A DNA stretch of 42,979 nt from assembly GCA_025998295.1 (NCBI GenBank), contig BNVT01000001.1, positions 1-42,979 on the forward strand, read 5' to 3'. Numbering within the stretch: the first letter of the stretch is position 1; each line of letters opens with the position of its first letter. The notes beneath the pieces were generated by a model that saw only the letters and a program-made list of their open reading frames with translations, ran no database searches and was not told where the DNA came from. Positions 8,387 to 17,747 of this stretch are shown here, piece after piece. Position numbers and translations under genes: made by a program. Origin of the DNA: Endomicrobiia bacterium (lineage in GTDB: Bacteria > Elusimicrobiota > Endomicrobiia > Endomicrobiales > Endomicrobiaceae).

Positions 8387-8884
8387 TTATCTATAATTTG
8401 TAAACTGCAAAGGCAATGAAAAAGACACTTCTTTTAAATAAGCTATTACCTGTTGCAAATCATCTTTTTTAGGAGAAATTATCTTAACTTTTGCGCCGTC
8501 AATTTGGGTCTGAACCTTTATCTTTGAATCTCTAATTAGTTTTGCAAGTTCTTTCGCTTTATCTAACGGAAGACCTGAAACGATCTCAGCTGTCTGTCTA
8601 ATGTATCCTTCAAAAGCATTTTCTTGCGCCTTATAATTTAAAGATTTTATTGAAACACCTCTTTTTGCAAAACGGCCTTCCAAAATATCCTTTAAGGCCT
8701 TCATTTTATAATCATCATCGGCGACAAGTGTTATTTTTTTATCGTTTTTATTTAATTCTATAGCCGATTTGCTACCTTTGAAATCAAATCTATTTGCAAG
8801 TTCTTTCTGTGCCTGATTAACGGCATTGTCAACTTCCATCATATTTACTTCAGAAACAATATCAAAAGAAAATTTATCAGCCAT
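8387..8884 (-). CDS. yajQ: YajQ family nucleotide-binding protein
   Basis: A 165-residue protein covering the whole YajQ/UPF0234 family: start M-A-D-K-F-S-F-D-I-V-S-E, then V-D-N-A-V-N-Q-A, R-F-D-F-K-G-S, and a C-terminal half ending in the characteristic L-Q-F-T-N-Y-R. Two ferredoxin-like repeats are expected. Family members bind RNA or nucleotides, and some bind cyclic-di-GMP; the role here is unknown. AGGAG precedes the ATG. No lesion is seen. It ends next to repeat copy B. Confidence 0.93.
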   Translation of the reverse strand: MADKFSFDIVSEVNMMEVDNAVNQAQKELANRFDFKGSKSAIELNKNDKKITLVADDDYKMKALKDILEGRFAKRGVSIKSLNYKAQENAFEGYIRQTAEIVSGLPLDKAKELAKLIRDSKIKVQTQIDGAKVKIISPKKDDLQQVIAYLKEVSFSLPLQFTNYR

Positions 8885-8921
8885 AAATTACATCTCCTTG
8901 GTCAAATTTACTTATAATCAA

Positions 8922-9032
8922 CTAACGTTTCCCCGAATTAGAATTCCCCTTAACGACAATGTATGCAAAGAAAATAACAAACAGCGCCATAAACAAATAG
9001 GCCGGCCAGTCTGATGCCAAATCAATGTACAT
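8922..9032 (-). CDS. 36-residue single-helix membrane protein
   Basis: An ORF of 36 residues: a short acidic start (M-Y-I-D-L-A-S-D-W-P), one hydrophobic helix (about residues 11-27, A-Y-L-F-M-A-L-F-V-I-F-F-A-Y-I-V-V) and a basic tail (K-G-N-S-N-S-G-K-R). A strong GGAGG site lies 6 bases before the ATG, and a promoter (TTGATT at 9079-9084, TACAAT at 9057-9062, 16-base spacer) precedes it. It is upstream of yajQ on the same strand. The layout predicts a single-pass inner-membrane peptide with cytoplasmic basic tail. I do not recognise a family. Confidence 0.6.
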   Translation of the reverse strand: MYIDLASDWPAYLFMALFVIFFAYIVVKGNSNSGKR

Positions 9033-9056
9033 TTTTTCCTCCAGTAAATTATAATT

Positions 9057-9084
9057 ATTGTACTTTTTGCTATTTTACAATCAA
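9057..9084 (-). promoter_or_regulatory. promoter of the small membrane protein gene
   Basis: TTGATT (9079-9084) and TACAAT (9057-9062) have a 16-base spacer. The -35 box overlaps the end of the family-2 repeat at 9082-9306. Confidence 0.45.
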
Positions 9085-9306
9085 CTAACTTCCGCACTAG
9101 TAAACTTTGCGTTACTTTAAATTTTCGAGGGGAAAGTTTTGGCTGTTTTGCAAAAGGCAATAAATATTTTGCGGTATTTATCAAACAAAACAGACAAAAC
9201 TTACCAAAAGGCAGCACATACAGCCCGTAGGGCTAGTCCAAAAACGCACTGCATATACTTTTAAACTAATGCAAAAGCAAGAGTATACCAACACAGAAGT
9301 TAGTTG
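9082..9306. repeat. family-2 inverted-repeat element, copy K
   Basis: A 225-bp element bounded by perfect 11-bp inverted ends, CAACTAACTTC (9082-9092) and GAAGTTAGTTG (9296-9306). Diagnostic interior blocks are AAACTTTGCGTTAC, AAATTTTCGAGG, GGCTGTTTT and CCCGTAGGGCTAG. Related copies lie at 17437-17680 and 36213-36345. It has no coding capacity and fills the gap before the desulfurase 3' end. Confidence 0.65.
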
Positions 9307-9374
9307 GCCAACCCATTCGAAAAAAGTAACAAGAAGTCCTTGAAAAAAGATATAACTTAAGTGTTCCTACATTC

Positions 9375-10562
9375 TCAAGCTTTTTTATTCCAAACAGGAG
9401 ACATTGAACGAAGATTACTTACAACTTTGGGCAAAATATGTAGAGTATAATCAACATCTTCCTGAGTATTATAATGCCCGAAAGAGAAACGTACTGCCCC
9501 TTGAGCCACGGCAGGATCAACACACATCGCAGATAAAACATGCGACGGCTCGGATGTGCCTGAGGCGCAAGCTGATCCTGTGGAAACAGCAATACCGTGC
9601 ATGTCAAGCATAAGAAGCAACGCTTCACCTTCTATGTAGTTAAAACTTACGTTTAAAATATTAGAAACTGCTCTACTATCACTACCGTTTACAACCACGT
9701 CGGAAATTGCATCAAGAATACCTTTTTTTAGTTTTTCTCTCAAGGCGAAAATATGTTTATCATTTTCTTCGATCTTATCATTAGAAATTTCAAGAGCCTT
9801 TGCAAAACCTACAATATATGGAATATTCTCAGTCCCTGGACGTAAACCATTTTCATGGTGTCCGCCAAATGTTATTGACGATACAGCTGTCCCTTTTTTA
9901 ACATACAAAACTCCTACACCCTTAGGGCCGTTAAATTTATGAGCCGACATTGAAAGTAAATCCACCCCTAGTTTTTGAACATCTAGACGAAGTTTTCCTG
10001 CGGTTTGTACAGAATCTGTATGAAAATAAATTTTATATTTTCTTAAGCTGTTTATTTTTTTGAGTGCTTGGGCAATCTGCTCAATAGGCTGTATCGCGCC
10101 GACTTCGTTATTGGCATGCATTATACTTACAAGTAAGGTATTATCCCTTACCGCCTTTTTAAAATCTTCAATCAAAATAACACCGTCTTTATCGACATCA
10201 AGATAAGTTACTTCATATCCATTTTTTTCAAGATGTTTACATGTGTATAACACGGCATGATGCTCGATTTTGCTTGTAATTATATGTCCTCTTTTTGCAT
10301 AGGCGTTCAACGGGCCAAATATTGCAATATTATCTGATTCTGTACCACATCCCGTAAAGAATATTTCTTCAGGAGACGCATTTAATAATTTTGCCGTTTT
10401 TGCTCTTGCATTATCAAGAACCGCTTTTGACTCTCTTCCAAAATAATGAAAGCTTGAAGCATTACCATATACATCGGCAAAATAGGGCTGCATTTCTTTT
10501 ATAACTTCACAATCAACAGGTGTTGTCGCACTGTTGTCTAAATAAACTTTCTTATACTCCAT
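9375..10562 (-). CDS. nifS: cysteine desulfurase (NifS/IscS type)
   Basis: A 395-residue PLP enzyme that moves sulfur from cysteine to Fe-S scaffold proteins. It starts Y-L-D-N-S-A-T-T-P, typical of the family. The PLP-binding lysine is K209 in SMSAHKFNGPKG, and the persulfide-carrying cysteine is C332 in STGSACASGTSEPSH. Other family blocks are H-x-x-x-N-N-E-x-G and R-P-G-T-E-N. AAGGAAG lies upstream of the ATG. No iscU-type scaffold gene is beside it. Whether NifS or IscS is the better name cannot be settled from this window. The gene is intact. Confidence 0.94.
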   Translation of the reverse strand: MEYKKVYLDNSATTPVDCEVIKEMQPYFADVYGNASSFHYFGRESKAVLDNARAKTAKLLNASPEEIFFTGCGTESDNIAIFGPLNAYAKRGHIITSKIEHHAVLYTCKHLEKNGYEVTYLDVDKDGVILIEDFKKAVRDNTLLVSIMHANNEVGAIQPIEQIAQALKKINSLRKYKIYFHTDSVQTAGKLRLDVQKLGVDLLSMSAHKFNGPKGVGVLYVKKGTAVSSITFGGHHENGLRPGTENIPYIVGFAKALEISNDKIEENDKHIFALREKLKKGILDAISDVVVNGSDSRAVSNILNVSFNYIEGEALLLMLDMHGIAVSTGSACASGTSEPSHVLSAMCVDPAVAQGAVRFSFGHYNTQEDVDYTLHILPKVVSNLRSMSPVWNKKA

Positions 10563-10623
10563 AGCAGACTTCCTTGCTCTTTTAATAATTTACTTCGTAA
10601 TTATTTCTTTGGAAATTCAAGAT

Positions 10624-10980
10624 TTATTTAAGCTCAAAGCTCCAACACTTTTTAATCATCATAAAATCTCTTTTCATCATACCGATGATCTTTGGTAACG
10701 CTATAATTCCCTTTTCTATCATACCCATCTTCATTATACCGATTTCTGGTAACCCTATGAAACCCTTCTCCATCAAACCCCCTTCTATCGTACCCATCTG
10801 AAACCCTTCTCCATCAAACCCCCTTCTATCATACCCATATCGATCATACCCATATTGATCATACCCATATTTATCGTACTTCTTTCCAGTAACCCTATGA
10901 TACCCTTTTCTATCAAACCCTCTTCTATCGTACCCATCTTTATCATACCCACCCACAATTAATACTTTTTTTGTTTTCAC
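10624..10980 (-). pseudogene. G-Y/F-D pentapeptide-repeat ORF, frameshifted
   Basis: From a GTG start the first 60 residues are tandem five-residue units of pattern G-[YF]-D-x-x (for example GYDRR, GFDRK, GYDQY, GYDRY), encoded by 15-bp repeats. After GFDGEGFQ the raw frame degenerates. The neighbouring frame at the same place continues G-Y-D-R-R-G-F-D-G-E-G-F-H-R-V-T ... Y-N-E-D-G-Y-D-R-K-G-N and stops earlier. One indel near 10800 therefore splits a longer repeat protein. No signal peptide is visible, and function is unknown. A frameshift or the repeat array itself could be unstable. Confidence 0.5.
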
Positions 10981-11181
10981 AATTTCTCTCTGTTATCTTG
11001 GCATTAATATCCAACAGCTCCCAAATGCAGCTAAGCCCTTTACTGCCCATCTCCCGCACTTCTACGCTAATACACAATGTTTTAACAATCCATTAAAGTT
11101 GTTGTTCGTTTTAAACGTAAATTCGTTTGCATATCTCTAGCATATGTTTTACTGAAGTACAAAGCAAAGAACAATTCCAAT

Positions 11182-12114
11182 TTATTTTTTGGACTCTTGT
11201 TGTTTCAATTTTACTATTTGCCTATTTTTCTTATGATCGTTAAAATTTTTTGCAAATAAACGGTTGCCGTTACCAGCTAAAACAAAAAATAAATTTTCGG
11301 TATTTGCAGGATATAAAGCTGCTTTTATTGCTTGTATCCCGGGATTACTTATAGGACCCGGAGGAAGATCATAGTGAACATAAGCATTATAAGGCGACTG
11401 AAATCTTGTATCTTTAATAGTAACCTCTGCTTTATTTACCTTCATAGCGTATAAGACAGTGGCACAAGACTGCAGCATCATTTTCTTTTAAGCCTTTTGT
11501 AAAGAACTGCCGATATTATAGGTTTTTCTTCAGGCTTAATCACTTCTTTTTCAATAATTGATGCCATTATAACTATATCTTTAAATTCAACGTTCATCTC
11601 TTTTGCTTTCCCATGCATGTCGGGCGTAATCTTTTTATCAAATTCATTGCGCATCATTTCAATTATTTGTTCTTCATCCATTCCGGGAATTGCAAAATAC
11701 GTTTCAGGCATAAGATAACCTTCTAAATTCCTATCTGTAGTAATCCGGATAAATTTTGCTTCATCAATACCTACCGTTTTAGCGATAATTGCTGCCACCT
11801 GCTTTATATTGCATAGTAAACTTCAACGCATTTTGAGAATCACATTTCAAAGTTTTTAATATTTTTAATATGCCATCTTTTTTGGAAAAATTGTAAGTGC
11901 CAGCTTTAAGTTTATTTTCCGATTTTGTAATTTTAACCAAACCTAAAAACAATTTTTTAGAACATATAAGCTTATTTTCTTTTAAACGCGATGCCACTAC
12001 AAGGACACTATCTCCTTTTTGAACAATTATTAAAACACTATCATTCGACATAAAAAGAGGTATAGAGAATAAAATCGCAAAACACGCCGCAACCGCAACT
12101 AAAGTATATACCAT
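11182..12114 (-). pseudogene. mltG: MltG endolytic transglycosylase, two frameshifts
   Basis: Three overlapping minus-strand ORFs reconstruct MltG (YceG-like), which cuts nascent peptidoglycan strands at the membrane. Segment 12114-11779 carries the N-terminal helix and LysM-like region. Segment 11798-11478 carries M-P-E-T-Y and the catalytic-glutamate motif A-S-I-I-E-K-E. Segment 11481-11182 carries L-Q-S-C-A-T-V-L-Y-A and L-P-P-G-P-I-S-N-P-G. The first break lies near 11800 after Q-Y-K-A. At the second, one missing A in the A-run near 11480 separates R-L-K from M-M-L-Q-S. All catalytic motifs survive, so decay is recent. ruvX lies 53 bases upstream, a common pairing. Confidence 0.85.
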
Positions 12115-12167
12115 TTTTTTTAATCACACTTTATCCAACTCCTTGTTTATCGACTCAATTTTCTATT

Positions 12168-12590
12168 TTATACAGACGGATGTGTATCCACATATATCTG
12201 CAAAATAAGGGCTGCTGCTATTTTATCTTTAAGACCTTTTCGTTTTCTTCTTGAAATATCACCTTCGTCTATAAGTATTCTTTCTGCCTGAGCCGTAGTC
12301 AGTCTTTCATCAATCGTTGTTACTTCTATAGACGAAATAAGTTTAATCTCTTCAATAACTTTGCGAACAGTTTTAGCCATCTCCCCTTCACTACCGTTCA
12401 TATTTACAGGCAATCCAAAAACAATGACAGAAACATCATTAGTTTTTGCAATTTCCAAAATTTTCAACGTATTTTTCCTTATAGAGACGCTTTCAATTGT
12501 ATCAAAAGGACTTGAAGTAATATGCAATATATCCGTCATCGCAATGCCTATACGTTTTAAACCATAATCTACTCCCATAATCCTGCTCAT
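12168..12590 (-). CDS. ruvX: RuvX/YqgF Holliday junction resolvase-like nuclease
   Basis: A 140-residue RNase H-fold protein, normal length. Conserved acidic motifs are G-V-D-Y-G-L-K-R-I-G (D7), F-G-L-P-V-N-M-N-G-S-E-G, D-E-R-L-T-T and D-K-I-A-A-A. Family members act in pre-16S rRNA 5' processing and possibly DNA junction cleavage. It is the upstream neighbour of mltG, transcribed in the same direction. The ORF is intact. Confidence 0.93.
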   Translation of the reverse strand: MSRIMGVDYGLKRIGIAMTDILHITSSPFDTIESVSIRKNTLKILEIAKTNDVSVIVFGLPVNMNGSEGEMAKTVRKVIEEIKLISSIEVTTIDERLTTAQAERILIDEGDISRRKRKGLKDKIAAALILQIYVDTHPSV

Positions 12591-12745
12591 GTTATAACCA
12601 CTTATATTAGACCTCTTTTTTAAACCTATAGTTTTGAAATTGTGTATTTCAAGCTTTCAATTAAACCTCAAAAGTCCAAAAGTGTTTTCTTCTATTTTTG
12701 TATCTGTCGGATATTATCTTTTAAGCCTCTTCAAAATCTTTGTGT

Positions 12746-13005
12746 CCATTTGTTTTCGTGGTTATTCTATTATACTTTATTTACGAATAGTTCGGAAAAA
12801 GGCAGACAAATATCCCACAAGACTCTGCTTGCCACCCCTTTTTTTTAGATTATTACGTGGTGTCTCTAGAAACTTATGATTTTTGTAAGTTTTTGTATTT
12901 ATCACGCTGAACTTGTTAGAGCATCTCGTTGTAAAACAACTTAAATATCAAAACAAGTTCAGGGTAACAGTGGCTTGTGCTTTTGAGAGTTTTTAGACAG
13001 ACCCT
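12746..13005 (-). repeat. family-1 element, copy C (extended form)
   Basis: The right end GTTTTTAGACAGACCCT (12989-13005) matches the family terminal repeat. The other end reads GTGTCTCTAGAAAC. The interior carries ATCTCGTTGTAAAAC and AACAAGTTCAG. The flank before 12850 matches the extension of copy B. This fills the ruvX-hydA gap together with AT-rich sequence in which I see no gene. Confidence 0.6.
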
Positions 13006-13020
13006 TACAGTTAACCAACT

Positions 13021-15024
13021 TTATAATTTCTCAAGTTCTGCACGTATTGCTTCTTCCGCCGCTTTAGTCGTGCAATGTTCTATAGTTTTACCTGCAACTT
13101 TTATACTTGGTCCTTTATAGCATTTCTCTAAACAAATAGACGCAGTTATATCAACTTTGTCCTTACGATTCTCCTGTTTAACAAAATTTATAATATGCTT
13201 TAAAATTTCTTTAGAACCTTTAGTTATACAATTATTTCCAAAACATACGTTAACTTTAATATTATTATTCTCTACAGAATCAGAAATTTCCAGAGTCTCT
13301 TTAAAACGCTTTTTATATTTATAGCTTGTATGTAAATATTCATGGGCTTTTTTGCTACCAGGCTCTCCTAAATAATCTTTGTATAGTTTTTGAACATACG
13401 GATTGTCCTTAGGCTTATGAAGTTCCATAGTTTTATCGTTTTCATAAAGAGCTCTAGTCCTTCTTTTTCTTACCGCCAAATCGGTATAAACTGGTTGTCC
13501 GGCTCCACCTACACAGCCTCCGGGGCACGCCATAACTTCTACGAAATCATATCTTGTTTTATCGGCTTCGATAACTCTTAAAATTTTTCTCGCATTTTTT
13601 AATCCGTAAACAATGGCTATTTTTAATTCTCTGGAACCGATATTGATTTTCACTTCTCTAACACCTGCCTCACCACGAACGAGACTAAATTGCTCAGCTT
13701 CATTTACTCCGTCAAACTTTGTATCTACAACATTTCTTAAAACTGCTTCTGTTACACCTCCGGAATTTCCAAATATCACCCCGCCACCTGTTTTAAAACC
13801 CAAAGGCATATCAAATGCAGAAGGTTCCAATTCATTAAAACGAGAACCTGCCTCTCCTATCATCATTGCAAGTTCCTGTGTTGTTAAAACATAATCTATA
13901 TCTGTAACGCCGTCTTTTGCAAGCTGAGGCCTTCTGGCTTCATATTTCTTTGCTGTATATGGCATTACAGAAACAACAACCAAATCTTCTTTTGGTATTG
14001 CAATAACATCAGGCATAATTCTTCTTGCAATAGAACCGTACATCCCTTGAGGCGAACGACAAGTTGAAAGATGCTTAATAAAATCAGGATAATATTGTTC
14101 CACAAATTTCACCCATCCAGGACAACATGATGTAAACATTGGAATATTGTAATTTTTTTCAATTCGACGCAAAAATTCATTTGCTTCTTCGACTATTGTC
14201 ATATCTGCTGTAAACGAAATATCAAAAACTTTATAGAACCCCATATCTTTCAAAGCTGTTACAACCTTCCCGGCGACTTTAGTACCGTTTTCATCTCCAA
14301 GTCCAAAAACTTCGCCAATCGATGCGCACACTGCGGGTGCTATCGCAATTACAACTTTTTTATTGACATTGCTCAAAGCCTTCCATATATAATTTATTTC
14401 AGATTTAGGCACAATCGCGCCAGTGGGACATACCCTTGCGCATTGCCCGCAGTAAACGCATTCTGATGATTCCAGTTCTTTTCCAAAACCGGGACAAACT
14501 ATGGATTGAGGTCCGCGGTTTGCAAAACCTAAAGCGCCTATACTTTGTATTTCATCGCAAAAACGCACGCAATCACCGCAAAGAACACATTTGCTTGGTT
14601 CCATTACCAAAGCATATGTCGACACATCTTTTTGTTCTTTATGTAAAATATTTTTGAATCTTATACTTTCAATACCAAGTCTTCGCGCCAATGTTTGAAG
14701 TTTGCAACTTTCACTTTTTGCACATGTTGTGCATTCTCTATCGTGACCCGCAAGCAGAAGTTCAACTATAATTTTTCTAATATTTATTATCTGTTCGGTA
14801 TTTGTTTTTATTTCCATCCAGGTTCAGGGGGGTGTAGAACACGCTGCAAGTATTCCTCTTCCCTCGACTTCTACCATGCAAAGTCTGCATGACCCATGAA
14901 TGCTAAGTTCAGAATGATAACAAAACGTCGGAAGCTCTACACCTCCTCTTCTTATAACTTCTAAAATATTTTTCTCATTATCAAATAAAACCTTTCTGCC
15001 GTTTATCGTCAAATGTTTTTCCAT
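13021..15024 (-). pseudogene. hydA: [FeFe]-hydrogenase catalytic subunit HydA, internal stop and lost ligand
   Basis: Codons 15024-14827 encode the N-terminal [2Fe-2S] domain (F-C-Y-H ... C-R-L-C-M-V-E), ended by TGA at 14824-14826. The same frame reopens at ATG 14817 for 598 residues: the His/Cys 4Fe-4S site (H25, C29, C32, C38), two 4Fe-4S clusters (C77-87, C120-130), the H-cluster domain and a C-terminal thioredoxin-like [2Fe-2S] domain. H-cluster motif L1 is TSCCPGW (229-235) and L3 is MACPGGC (428-434). L2 reads M-P-Y287-T-A-K-K-Y-E where the family has M-P-C, so a ligand of the 4Fe sub-cluster is lost. The stop sits at a C6 tract (coding strand; 14827-14832). The subunit is probably inactive. 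Confidence 0.85.
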
Positions 15025-15028
15025 AACC

Positions 15029-16900
15029 TTAACCTCTCACAATGGCTCTAAATTTACAAGAAATCGTACAAGCACCACATTTAATACATTTTGAGGCGTC
15101 GATTTCATGTCTATGTCTACGTTGGCCGCTTATAGCTTTAACTGGACATTTTGTGGTGCAAATAGCGCAACCAACACAACTATCTGTTATTTTATAACTC
15201 AACAGATCCACGCATTCTCCAGCAGGACATTTTTTTTCTTTAACATGGGCGTATATTCGTCTTTAAAATATTTTAAAGTTGACAATACAGGGTTAGACGC
15301 AGTCTTGCCTAAACCACAGAGAGACCCTATTGCAACAGTTTTGGCAAGCTGTTCCAGAAGAATGAGAGTATTTTCATCCGCCTTACCTTTTGTAATATCT
15401 GTAAGCATTAAGAGCATTTGTCTTGTTCCTTCACGGCACAAAACACATTTTCCGCAAGATTCGTTCTGTGTAAACTGCATAAAAAACTTTGAAACATTGA
15501 CCATACAGTTGTGTTTATTCATTACTACAAGTCCGCCGGATCCAATCATAGCACCAACTTTTTTTAAAGAATCAAAACCCAAAAGGATATCAAGGTGTTC
15601 CTTGGTTAAACATCCACCTGACGGCCCACCTATTTGAACAGCTTTAAAATTTTCTTCTCTCACTTCTCCATTATCGTCAGGAACTCCTCCAGCGATACCA
15701 AACACTATATGTCTTAAAGTTGTACCAAGAGGAACTTCAATAAGACCCGCATTTAAAATATTTCCTGTTAATGCAAACGTTTTTGCTCATGGAGAAGACT
15801 CTAAGCCAATCTCTCTATAAAACTGCGCTCCGTAATTTATTATAACGGGTATTGTCGCAAGAGTTTCAACATTATTTATAGTCGTAGGCTTTTCCCATAA
15901 TCCGCTACATGCGGGAAACGGCGGCTTAGGTAAAGGCATGCCTCTTTTTCCTTCAATAGAAGTTATTAACGCTGTCTCCTCTCCACACACAAAAGCACCC
16001 GCTCCCTCCATCACATAAAGAGTAAAGTTATGATTTGATCCAAAAATATTGCTCCCTAAAATTCCAATTTCCGTCGCGTCTTTTACTGCTTTTTTCATCC
16101 TTTCAACTGCAAGACTATATTCCGTTCTTACATATACATACCCTTCGTCTGCCCCTGTAGCTTTTGACGCAATTATTAACCCTTCTATAACGCTGTGAGG
16201 GTTGCACTCCATAACGCTTCTGTTCATAAATGCTCCTGGATCACCTTCGTCGCCGTTACAGATCATATATTTTTTCGAAGATGTCTGTTTCCTTGCCAAA
16301 TCCCACTTTTTGCCTGTCGGAAAACCAGCCCCCCCCTCGTCCCCTTAAACCTGACTCCAAAACTATACTGCAGATTTTTTGATCAGTCATTTCGACACAT
16401 GCCTTTTTTGCGGCTCCGTATCCGCCGTCTAAAATGTATTCTTTAATATTTTCCGGATCTATAGTACCACATTGCTTAAGAACCAACCTGTTCTGGGCTT
16501 GATAAAAGGGAATTTCATTCTGTTTTTTGCATATCACCTCAGCATTATGATAACAAAGTCTGTCTATAATATTGCCGTTTTTAACACTCTGTTCAATAAT
16601 TTCCTTTGCATCTCCAGTTTTAACTTTAGTATAGAGTATTCCTACCGGCAAAATGCTCACAAGCGGTCCATTTTGACAAAACCCTTGACATCCACTCTTT
16701 GAAAAAAATAATCCTTTACTTTCTTCTTTTAATTCAATATTAACATCTATATTCATTTCTTTTGCATTGTCTACTAAACTTTTAAAAACTTTAATGGAAC
16801 CGCTGGCCACACAACCTGTCCCTGCACAAACAATGATTCTTTTGGTTATATTTTTACCTATTTTCTGTATTTCATGCTTTATGTTTTCTAAATTTACCAT
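15029..16900 (-). pseudogene. hydB: HydB/NuoF-like flavoprotein subunit, three lesions
   Basis: This NADH- and FMN-binding subunit of a trimeric hydrogenase passes electrons between NAD and ferredoxin/HydA. Parts in order: thioredoxin-like [2Fe-2S] domain (C-A-G-T-G-C, C-Q-G-F-C); FMN site [16 protein letters not shown]; 4Fe-4S motif S-C-G-K-C-V-L-C-R-E-G-T; and a C-terminal two-cluster ferredoxin domain (C-V-G-C-A-I-C, C-I-K-C-G-A-C). Lesions: a G8 tract at 16329-16336 where G7 restores G-A-G-F-P-T-G-K; an in-frame TGA at 15787-15789 just before A-K-T-F-A-L-T-G; an A8 tract at 15230-15237 where one more A restores K-C-P-A-G-E-C. The start overlaps the hydC stop (TAATG). Confidence 0.88.
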
Positions 16901-17388
16901 TATTTCACATCCTCTTGTTTGAGTATCTCGTCAACCAAACTAACAATTTTACCCGGAGTCATCTGACCGTGAACTCCTTCATTTACAACAACAACCGGAG
17001 CAAGTCCGCAGGCTCCAAGACACGCAACTGTGTCAATTGTAAAAAGCATATCTTTGGTAGATATCTCATTTTCTTTTAATCCGAGTTTATTTTTTACAGT
17101 TTCTATAAGATTTGTAGATCTTTTGACATGACAAGCTATTCCATCACAAATTCTGATAATATATTTTCCCTTAGGTTCTAAAGTAAAATACGCAAAAAAA
17201 GTAGCAACACCATAAACTTTTGACGGAGATATCTTTAGAGTGGATGCTACAAAAGCTAAAATTTCTTCCGGTAAATATTTATATTCTTCTTGTATCGTTT
17301 GAAGAATTGGTACCAATTTTGCCTTATCAAATTTATTTTCTTCAAGAATACGGCACACTGTCTCAAATTTATCGTAATTTGATTCCAT
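16900..17388 (-). CDS. hydC: HydC/NuoE-like [2Fe-2S] subunit of hydrogenase
   Basis: A 162-residue NuoE-type protein with thioredoxin fold. The [2Fe-2S] ligands are C-D-G-I-A-C (about 81-86) and C-L-G-A-C (about 121-125), all four present. L-P-E-E, V-Y-G-V-A-T-F-F and the acidic C-terminus are family-typical. It is the first gene of the hydC-hydB-hydA operon; GGGAG precedes its ATG. The subunit works as an electron relay with HydB, so with hydB and hydA broken it is likely an orphan. It could be rescued if those frames are corrected by slippage. Confidence 0.92.
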   Translation of the reverse strand: MESNYDKFETVCRILEENKFDKAKLVPILQTIQEEYKYLPEEILAFVASTLKISPSKVYGVATFFAYFTLEPKGKYIIRICDGIACHVKRSTNLIETVKNKLGLKENEISTKDMLFTIDTVACLGACGLAPVVVVNEGVHGQMTPGKIVSLVDEILKQEDVK

Positions 17389-17436
17389 TGTCTCTCCCTT
17401 TTATGGAAACTATAACAAACAATTAAAAAGTATTAT

Positions 17437-17680
17437 TATGGTTAGCTGATAAACTTTGCGTCAGCTTAAAAAATGGACGCAAATGCAAGAGGGAAGGGTT
17501 AATAAAGCAGAAGCAATTGCTAAGAAGTCAATGACGTAAATATTCCCTTAAGCTAGCCCCACACGGGCTACGTTTGGTAAACTTAGCCTGTTTTGTTGAT
17601 AAATATTTCGAAATATAGTCTCTTAATAAAACAGCTGAACTTCCTCTAAAATTTAAGTAGCGCAGGTATCAAGACTAGGT
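17437..17680. repeat. family-2 element, degenerate copy L
   Basis: It starts GGTTAGCTGATAAACTTTGCGTCAGC. In reverse orientation it also carries GGAAGTTCAGCTGTTTT, AAATATTTATCAACAAAACAG and GCCCGTGTGGGGCTAG, matching the interior of copy K at 9082-9306. Ends are too diverged to define exactly. Confidence 0.45.
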
Positions 17681-17747
17681 TAAATTTTTAAAAACCTTAA
17701 AAGGAAGTTTTTTATACTTTCAAAAATTTTTTTAATATATTTGGTTT

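Noticed and set aside
10761..10960. 15-bp tandem repeats as a non-coding satellite
   Set aside because: The period is a multiple of three and gives coherent G-Y/F-D units in two successive frames, so a damaged coding repeat is the better reading.
14824..15789. UGA recoded as an amino acid (two in-frame TGA in hydrogenase genes)
   Set aside because: Most intact genes here end in TAA or TAG and contain no internal TGA, and the ABC-F and RING ORFs end in TGA. The neighbouring frameshifts and Cys loss favour pseudogenization. No SECIS-like context was evident.
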